DNA from: Coniferiporia sulphurascens
Lineage: Eukaryota > Basidiomycota > Agaricomycetes > Hymenochaetales > Hymenochaetaceae
Assembly: GCA_002794785.1 (NCBI GenBank)
Contig: NBBA01000004.1
Location: 1,922,001-1,986,000, forward strand
Length of the DNA stretch: 64,000 bases
Reading direction: 5' to 3'
Shown: positions 55,559-64,000 of the stretch, in pieces
Numbering within the stretch: position 1 is the first letter of the stretch
Layout of the letters: the number at the start of each line of letters is the position of its first letter
Notes under the pieces: model-generated
Databases searched by the model: none
The model's input: the letters and a program-made list of their open reading frames with translations, nothing else
What the model was told of the DNA's origin: nothing
Position numbers and translations under genes: made by a program

Positions 55559-58500
55559 ATGCACGGCGACAACCCCGCCCCCGACATGCACACGGCGCCC
55601 CCCCCTCCCCCAAGCCCCGTCTCTGTCGCCGTCGTCGCAGCCGCTGCCGCCGCTTTGCAGCCTGGACTTTCAGACAACATCCACGTGCAGCCCCTTCCTA
55701 GCCTCGGCACGAACACGCTCATCCCAGCACTCGCATCCACCGCGGTTGCAGGGCGTTCATTTTCCGAGAAGCGTTCTCCCCGTCCCGCAACCGCTGTCTT
55801 TGCGGACGACACGCTCCTCGAGATCCCCGCGGCAGACGACGCGCAGCTTTCTATGCTCCACTCTGCTCATACCTCCCTGGGTGGTCAACCAGGTCCAATT
55901 TCTCCGCCTGAAATGGCCGGAGAAATACAGACGTCCTCCTCGACGTTCTCGTACGGTGTGCCCGCCTCCTGATTTCTGCGATGATCCCCCACTTATGCCC
56001 TTTATGCATGATCTCCCAGCATCTTCCCCCGCGCTTGACGCGGCGTCTGTGCTTTCCAAATCTCCCGCATCAACTCTACAGAGTTTGTCTGACCACCAGT
56101 ATCTGCCGCCACAGTCTCAACCCCAGCTTCAACCTCAGCCTCAGCCCCACCAAGTCTTCGGTTATTCAAGTTACGATTGGCATGCGTTTATTACCGCGTA
56201 CGCTGCTGGTCGTTGGAACCCACACCGGATTCCTTCTGCCCCGAGGCCTTCAGCCGCATCGACGCCGCCAACGCCCAGTCTTACATCGCTTGACGCAGAT
56301 GGCCCGGGCAAAAAGTCTGCGAGCTCGAGCGGCACCCCCGTCCCTATTTTGCGGCCCTCGCCGCCTCGCGGGCCCAGTACGGAGACGGAGAGCAGCACGT
56401 CCACGAGTGATATATCTAGCTGGTCTCGCGGTAGCTCGAGTTCAGCCGCGTCTTCAGCCTACTCGACCCTTGCGCCTCAACCTGTGGTGCCTGCCAATAC
56501 CGTCCTTCCCCCCGCCCCCAGAGATGCACAGCCCCCGCCTCAACTATCGGCCTCCGTTCCCACAGAAATATCCCCACTTTCGGGCCTCAGCCAGCGTCGT
56601 GCAAGCGTCGGTTCCGCGTCCCCAAAAAACAACATGAGGATCCCCCTTCCGCCGCCACCGGTCTCCCACCCTCTTCCGCTCCACCGGGGTGCCCTCTTCT
56701 CTCCCTCGCCACATCAACCCGGTTCGTTTCTTCCCCCGCTGCTCCCCGCCCTTGCTTCACCGGCAATATCGGAAGGTCAGTCTGTTTATCATTCGGCCCT
56801 GTCCTCTGGCGCGACGACTCCAGACCTGGCGACAGCTGCAGCCACGATGCGGTGGGCCGCGTCATCACATGCCTCCCTTTCTCCGCTCGCCCTTCCCAGC
56901 CCTGAACACGAGTTGACGGACCCAATGCGTGGTGTGACTGTCGCGCTGCCCGTTGATGACGTCGAAGATCCAGAGGACGAAACCAATCCGGATAACGGGA
57001 ACGAGGCCAGGCAGCGGGCCGGATATGGCCTCAGGAAGGGAAGTATGGGTGGGCGTAGGGGACGGTATGTTATCAGGAACCGTTCAAATGGAGGCGCAAC
57101 GAGCGCCTCGAGAAGAATCTGGGAACGATTTACCAGCGGGGACAGACATCATTCTTTCACGGAAGAGACGGAAGCGGCTAGGAGCGACGACGATCCAGCA
57201 CTGCATCTACCCTTGGAATCGCAGCAAATATACCGGCTCGGCTCAAGAGGCTCAGAGATGGGCTCATTTCTCTCCACAATCGAAGCGAGTCCGCTGAACA
57301 GTCCGGCGATTGAACAACCATCACCACGCCAGGGGAGTAACGGAAGCGGGAGTGGGAGTGCATCGCGCTCGGGCGAGGAACATCGCGTAGGCTTAGGCTT
57401 GCGCAGCTCGTCCGTGCCCGCTCCCACGTCCGCACCCATTCTCCGTACATCATCGGATGACGCATCGAAGTCCACCGGAGAACCAAAGTCTCCGGTGGAC
57501 TACTTCGGGCTCGTGATACGGCACAGAGATACACCTTTAATGGCGTCGCTCCATGAGCAAAACGACACTCAAAATAGTAGCAGCGGCCTAGTTTCCGGAG
57601 AGGACATGCCACCTACGCCCCTCGAGGCTGTTACCGAAGTCCGCGAGACTGGTATGTCTTCGCAGAACGTAAAATTTGTCCCGCTCAACGGGATTTTAGC
57701 TTCGAGCCAGGAGGGCCGCATGCCTGCATCCCTGTATACGTCGCTTGCAGTGCCTCTTGTGTCCTCCTCCGGGTCCGTGCATGCGCAGTCGCTCCCGAAC
57801 ACACCGATGCACCGTAGTGTCTTGAGTCGCCAGTCGTCATCGCCACTGCCCGCACGTACAGACCCGGTTGAGGATGAGAGTGGTGACGACGATGGTAATG
57901 CGGCACCGGAGTCTCCGGTGGCAACTTCGGACCGACGAGCCTCAGGGCTGCCCCCTAACTTACGCGTTGGGGCGGTGTCCATGGGCGGGAAGAGTTCGGG
58001 CGCCTCGCGCCCAGGACTCTTGCGTGCACAGTCAATGAAAACAATTGGTTCAGGGCACGGGCCACAGCGGATATCGAGGGAAGAAGAAGAGTACACTGCG
58101 AGAGGGTATCTTGTTCCGCCCCACCCGCGTGACGAAGGCGAGCGGAGGCGGGCGCTATGCAAGTGCGTATATGCGACTTTTTTAAATTTATATCTTACTT
58201 ATCATTTCTTAACAAACTTGCTGACTACTAATTATCCCTACTATCGTGTCCACGCAAGGTTTAACATTGTACACACAATGCCGGACGTGAACTTTGACCG
58301 GATAGCGTACCTTACGAAGCTGGTTTTCAGCACGAAAATCGTTGTGGTATCGCTAGTTGACGAAGACGAAGAGTGAGCTGGCTTAATATCGCTGTGACCA
58401 TCTCGCTTACATTTGGTTCCATTCAACCGTCAGATGGTTCAAAATGGAATGTGAGCTTTTTTCGTGCATTATTTTGAGACGTTCGTCTGATTAATTTGCG

Positions 58501-61500
58501 TCCCCTTAGCGGGTATGGGTATTCACTCGCTTCCTCGGGATGAATCGTTTTGTGGTCATGCCGTGTTGCAAAGGTCCGTATGCGTTCAGTCAACTTCTTT
58601 GCTGCAACGAATTTAAAGAGTTTACGCACGTCGTAAGGGGGGACGAGCCTACTGTTGTACTTGACGCAACGCGTGACTGGAGGTTCAGGAATAACGTAAG
58701 CGTTTGCCACATTACTTGTGTCAAGGGAAGCATACTTATATCTCGTGGTCTAGCCTCTGGTTACTGGAAGTTTTAGTGTCCGCTTTTTTGCTGCTGCGCC
58801 TCTACGGACGTCTGATGGTTTTAATGTCGGAGCGTAAGTGTAAGGCTTTGTGAAGCAAAAATGTCAAGTTTGATTCCCGCGTTACAGATTGTGCATCATG
58901 GATGATCATCCACACTCAGAGTTCACACCTCGGGAAAGACACACGCTTAAAGAATTTGCTGTACGCTCTTCCTAATAGCCTTATTTTTTACCGCTCATCC
59001 AATTCTCTCGTCTATGTAGGCCATCGTAATGAGAGAAATGGAGCTCTGGAGGGATAAAATCCAATTGCGCATCCGCGATCGCATTCAGACGTCTATGGAG
59101 CAGTTCACGCGCGAGTGCCTAGAAATCGATAATGAAGCGGAGGCCGTGGGCGCCGGAGCCCACGCGCAACCGCTACTGAAGACAAGCTCGATGGACCGAG
59201 TTTATGAGCGCGCAGCACGGCTGGTTAAACGCACGCTTGATGTTGAGGGTGCAGTCGTGATGGATGTCTCCCACTTTGATGTTCTAGAAACGACGAAGGC
59301 AGAGGGCGCGCTCTCGATCGTGTGTCATCACTCGGAATGCGCACCTATCAGCGGTGACAACGGCACAAGCGAACCCCATGGTACTTCAACGCCGACGCCG
59401 ACGACACATTCAGTGCCTCCAGATGAATACCCACTACTCATGGAATTCTTCTTGAAGTACCCCGAGGGTAGGGTTGCGGAGGGCATAGTGCCACGGTGCT
59501 TCCGCGCGATCCTACCAACTCGCATACAACATGCATTAAGTTAGTCATGGTCACGTTCACACCCTTCTGGCTTGAACGGTCGCCTAACAAACTTCTATAT
59601 ACAAGTCGTTCCCATTTTCAACATCGATAAGCGGCCTTTCGCTTTGCTGTGCGCTTACAATACGGCCGATCATGTCAAGCCTTTCGTGAGTGTTACGTCG
59701 TCACCTGTACCCCGTCCCTACTGATGGCATGTTTTGTTCTGGTGTTTTAGCTGGAAGGCCATGAGTTGTCGTATCTGAGGGCAATCGGTAAGCCAAGTAG
59801 ACATACCTTTAGGTTGCGGATGCTCAAGTTATCGTGCTCTACAGGCGTTATTATTCTGAGCGCGGTTTTGAAGAGACGCATGATCCTTGCAGACAAGTCC
59901 AAGAGCCTCTTTATCTCGAAGTAAGTAAGGCGCATATAGTCTGTGACTAGGTTCTAACATCGGATCGCGCTGTAGTATATCACATGAATTACGGTAGGGC
60001 TTGTGCGTCCTTCATTTTAACTTTGCCTAACTATCTCTCCCCCTCCCCCAGAACACCCCTTCACGGCGTGCGTTTCTTCGCTTCAACGTGTCGTCAAACC
60101 AGAGTTATTGAATGTAGACGGTTTACAGATTTTGGCTGCCGCCGAGCTGCTCGCAGATTCAGAGCTTGATGATAATCAAGCATCTTTTTTAAGGACCGTG
60201 CAAGCATGCGGGACATCACTTGTAGAAACTGTAAATCACGTTCTGGACTTCACGAAACTGAGCGGGAACTCCAAGAGTGGGGGCGTAGAAAATGTCATCC
60301 ACCCGAGCAAGTACGTGACTTTCTGCTTCTCGGAAAATTTAGACTTAAGGGCGAAATCAGGATCGACTTGATGCAGCTCGTGGAAGAGGCTGTCGAGGGT
60401 TGCTGGATTGGACACCGTGCACGCCTCCCGGCAAGCTCGGAGATCGGAAGCGTGTATGCGCCGCCGGTGCAGGTATCTGCATCGCTGGGATTCGCGCGAG
60501 CGACAGTCGAAACCGTTATTGAGGTTGGCTTGAGGAACAGAGGCTGGCAACTCATCTGCGAGAAAGGCGGTATCCGACGCGTGTTGATGAACATTATCGG
60601 AAACAGCCTGAAATTCACCACGGTAGGTTTATCGAAATACCCGTTTCTCTTTGCCCATATTTGACGTATTATGCAGAGTGGATATGTACATATCGCTCTG
60701 AAAGAATTGCCTGCTGGGGCCGATACGCCTGCTGGGAACGTGAAGGTTGAACTAATTGTTCTTGATACGGGGAAGGTATGTTGATTTGGGCGTTTCTGTC
60801 AGTTTCTTTCACCTCTGACGTACATTCTTAAAGGGAATCAGCAAGGAGTTCTTGAAGGTTTGTGAATATTTCTTTTTTTGAAGTGTGTCTCCATCTAATC
60901 CACGAGTTTAGAACCAACTATTTCACCCCTTCTCGCAAGAGAATCCCTTACAATCCGGGACCGGTCTTGGGTTGGCCATCGTCAATAGCATTATCCATTC
61001 GGATTCCGTCGACGGTCAAGTAGAGGTTTCGAGCACGGAGGGTGTGGGAACAGAAATCCGGATAACCTTCAACGCTGCTGTTCCTGAAGACGATCATCCT
61101 TCCGAAATTGAGAAACTTGAGCTTCCAGGAGAGCAGCCAACTATCTCCATGATAGGCTTTGACGAAAATTCCAGAGGCACAACGCTCTTGCGCAAAGTCA
61201 TAAAGTACTATCTAACGGCCTGGTGGAACTTTGATATAGTACCTTTCATTGATGATGCTCCTGGAGATATTCTGGTTTTGAATGAAGATGGAAGCCTCAT
61301 CACGCAAGCTATAGAACAGAAGGACTTCTCGCGCCCTTTTGTGCTGCTGACATCCTCGCGAGCCGACGCAGAGACAATGGCTATTGTGTATGAATACGAC
61401 CGGCTGGGTGGATTCTGTCGAGTGGTATCTAAGCCCGTCGGCCCGTCTCGTTTACGACAAGTCCTCAAGGCCTGTGCACAGATGATTTACTTCCGTGACA

Positions 61501-62488
61501 ACCCACAGCAGATGTTACCGGAACAGACTTCTCCGGGGGCTTCGCGCTCTAATGCATTGCCTTCTACGCCCCTTCAGTCCGACTTTGCGGCAGGCCAAAG
61601 CTCGACAGCTACAGTTTTTCCTAGGCGTTTGTCACAAGAAGGGTCTACGCAAGCGCCGAACTCGGCCAGGCCACGCCTTTTGCCAAGGGCAAACACTTAC
61701 TCGACTATGCCCCCACGCACCGGGCAATCTCCGCTTTCATCCCCACCTCAGGAATACCCAAGCAGCCCTGGGGAGACGACCATCACGATAGGTTCCGGAG
61801 GAACGCTACTTAAGTCGTCGATTGGCACTTGGAATCGCAAAGGACGTGCTCGGGTTCTGGTTGTGGAGGATAACCAGATCCTTCGTGATCTCCTGTGAGT
61901 TATCCGAGTCAATTGGCTTGGCTTTGTTCTGACTTGCTACTTTTTTGCACGGTGCTAGTCTACGTTGGCTGGGGAACAGAGTACGCACTAGCACACGTTA
62001 CAATCGCAAATTCGTACTGACAAACATTAACAGGGCTATGACTTCTTAGATGCCATAGACGGGCGTGGGGGTGTGTCTGCTTTTGAAAGGGCAGATCGTA
62101 TCGAGTAAGGATTTCAAAACTGACATAATACCCCTTATTAATTGCTTTTCATCCTAGTGTAATTCTTGTGGACTTGTCAATGCCTGTCTTGGACGGCATA
62201 GCAGCGACTAGCGAAATTCGTGAAATTGAGGCGAATAGAGTTAAAAAGTATGAGCAGTCGTCTACGAATTCTGAGCCTCCAAGACCAGCGAAGATTTTGG
62301 CATTGACTGGTATGTCGTCCCTTGAAGACAAGCGACGGGCATTTGAGGCAGGCGTCGATGGCTAGTGCGTGTTGTCACAAATATAACTTCTTTGTGTGAA
62401 AATTCTAATGTTGCGAGTTAACAGTTTAGTGAAGCCTGTAGCTTTCAAGACTTTGGACGCTATGTTCCAGCAACTCGGCGTTTCATAA
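55559..62488 (+). CDS. GAF-domain hybrid histidine kinase
   Basis: Two-component sensor of 1868 residues in 23 exons (first 55559-55955, second 56020-58162, last 62425-62488), summing exactly to 1869 codons. Order: about 830 disordered Ser/Pro-rich residues; GAF domain (FNIVHTMPDVNFDRIAYLTK to MDDHPHSEF, with SFCGHAVLQ); a linker; HisKA with phosphoacceptor His in NISHELRTPLHG; ATPase domain with N box RRVLMNIIGNSLKFT and G boxes VLDTGKGIS and GTGLGLAIV; a receiver-like module whose acceptor region reads LVLNEDG; then a true receiver with VVEDN, LVDLSMPVLDG (acceptor Asp), ALTGMSS and LVKPV. It should autophosphorylate and relay to an HPt protein upstream of the HOG pathway. The signal is unknown. 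H-box exons are only 18 and 16 nt. Confidence 0.93.
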
Positions 62489-63317
62489 ACCCTTGCCGAA
62501 TTACGATTTCAGCTTTCGTATCGGACACCGCGGTTATTTCGACTTATCTCCCCGCAATTGGGTGGCACTCCGTTGTTTGTGACAGGCTTTTCTTTTAACA
62601 AGTGCACTGTCATAGTTATTGCCCCACACACCCACTGCTTACGCGCCCTATTTATCCAAGGCCCGTCAGCACGCAATCTGTAACATCCCATTCTCACTTG
62701 CACGACTTTCACCTCATCCTATATATACTGACGGGCGATATTCATCGCTGCCTGACCTTTCACGTCCTTCTTGTCATTTGTTAATCATAAGTCGCACTGA
62801 TCCGCTTGCATCATACCACCCGTGACCCTGCGTACCATCCTTTAATACCTCCCACTGTGCATTGTCTTCAGTTTACCTCCCCATCCGTCTTTCTTTATCC
62901 CTGGTTTCTCTCCCTTATCTCCCACAGTCCCTCATAAAAATCCCACCTTCTCTCAGATTCTTTATAAAAACCTTCCTGCCTCAACTTCATCCCCTTGGCC
63001 TCACCGTCCTTTTTTATTGTTTGTGTTTGACATATACGCATATACTCAACGTCATTGACCGCGTCATTTTCTCGAGACTTTTTACCTGTTTCTCATGTTC
63101 ACGACCCTGTAGCAATTGTAGAACACGTTAGTCTCTTACTTGCACTTCGCATAATGTTATGATGATGACGGCGCTAGGCACGCCGGTAGACGATTGTAAT
63201 CGGACTTTCTTAGAAAGAAGTGTAACAGTTCTGGAAGAACCTTTACAATGTGTCTGCGCCGGGTGGAGGTTCTATCATGTAATGAATTCGGAAGGGGAGA
63301 AAGTGAATTCGTCTAAA
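62489..63317. other. intergenic region between convergent genes
   Basis: About 830 bases between the histidine kinase stop and the CTU2 stop. 62800-63130 is CT-rich. Nothing else recognised. Confidence 0.4.
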
Positions 63318-64000
63318 TTATTCCTCAAGCAAGAAATCGCTAACGGCGCCTTTCATTTCGTCCCTTCCCATCGTCCTAGCCTTCCATACTTCTCCAGCAT
63401 CACCATCCCTCGAGAGGCGCCCATTTGTCCACATCGGTAGGCGCACGGGCAAGTTAGCCAGCGGAACGTTCGAGCGGGGCGACTTGCTCGTTAGCAGCGT
63501 GAGACATGCGTAACATAAGTGCGGGGAGAGCGTTCTCGTATGCGTCTGGGGGTCTGGGGGCGCGTCATTGTGTGGAAGGGGCTGGGGAGGAGAGGTCGGC
63601 TCGGTTTGGTGATGGGGAGAGCCGTCTAGAGTGCGTATTGATATGCGTGACTTCCAGTCTAGGACGCCATTTGGGAATGGTCTGTAAGGGGAGAAAGTTA
63701 GAATGGGAATCCAAGGGAAGGGTGGGTCGCTTCGTACCTTTCACATAGAGCACATCGGCCGCTGGGCCCATCTTTGGGAGCAAGCTTTGCGACGGTCCGC
63801 GCTATTGTCGAGACTGTCGATGGGTAGTCTCGTTCAAGACCGACGATGAAATCTGCATGGTGATGTATCGTTGTAAGATATCAAATTATTTTTTCTAAGA
63901 AAGGCGGAGGGGGGATTCACTCTTTGTGAGTCCGCCTATTGTTTGTTTTACGGATAGCCCGGGTAACTTTTCCCGTCCGACGATATGGACGCCCATCCAC
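63318..64000 (-). CDS. CTU2: cytoplasmic tRNA 2-thiolation protein 2, partial
   Basis: C-terminal part of Ctu2/Ncs2, which with Ctu1/Ncs6 thiolates the wobble uridine of Lys, Glu and Gln tRNAs. Three exons are visible: 63921 to beyond the window end, 63738-63852 and 63318-63681. Motifs: LTKNFIVGLERDYPSTVSTI, then GRCALCER, whose Cys pair starts a zinc-binding set completed after a Pro-rich insert by LCYACLTLLTS, and a C-terminus ending DFLLEE. The spacing of CxxC elements and the final FLLEE fit the family. The N-terminal two thirds lie outside the window. Confidence 0.85.

Noticed and set aside
1..64000. tRNA, rRNA, CRISPR arrays and transposase genes
   Set aside because: I looked for tRNA B-box-like sites, direct repeat arrays and transposase motifs and saw none convincing; a covariance-model scan was not possible here.

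Overview
The window is nuclear DNA of a filamentous basidiomycete, most likely an Agaricomycete. Genes are split by many short introns (mostly 50-65 nt), and some exons are only 5-24 nt long. A secreted GH115 alpha-glucuronidase, a HEN1-type RNA methyltransferase, a BSD2-like membrane adaptor and a very long hybrid histidine kinase fit that group. Exon joins were worked out by hand from splice sites, phase and family motifs. Most complete models sum to a whole number of codons, but single boundaries could be off by a base or a few.

Layout. 1-916: 3' part of ribosomal protein P0. 1975-9186: an unknown acidic protein, trehalose-6-phosphate synthase TPS1, and an unknown AT-hook-like protein. About 10650-19705: left arm of a large inverted duplication, holding GH115, a divergent UstYa-1/UstYa-2 pair, a type II membrane protein and a dead ASA1. 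19918-37477: unique spacer with BSD2-like, HEN1, V-ATPase subunit e, a bHLH factor, a DDP1-like Nudix hydrolase, a ZIP zinc transporter, an HD phosphohydrolase, RFC5 and an unknown Ser/Thr/Pro-rich protein. About 37864-47000: right arm, the same five genes in reverse order and orientation. 49158-62488: AIG2-like protein, crotonase, cytochrome b561 protein and a hybrid histidine kinase. 63318-64000: 3' part of CTU2.

The main structural feature is the pair of arms of about 9 kb, facing each other across about 18 kb of single-copy DNA. Decay is reciprocal: ASA1 is intact on the right and broken on the left, whereas GH115 is intact on the left and carries a stop in its signal peptide on the right. 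The three membrane-anchored genes between them (two UstYa-family proteins and the unknown type II protein) are intact in both arms. In each UstYa pair one partner keeps both HxxHC motifs and the other has lost both. No peptide precursor gene was recognised nearby, so a link to cyclic-peptide biosynthesis is only a hypothesis. A collapsed or mis-joined dikaryon assembly could also give such a structure and must be excluded first.
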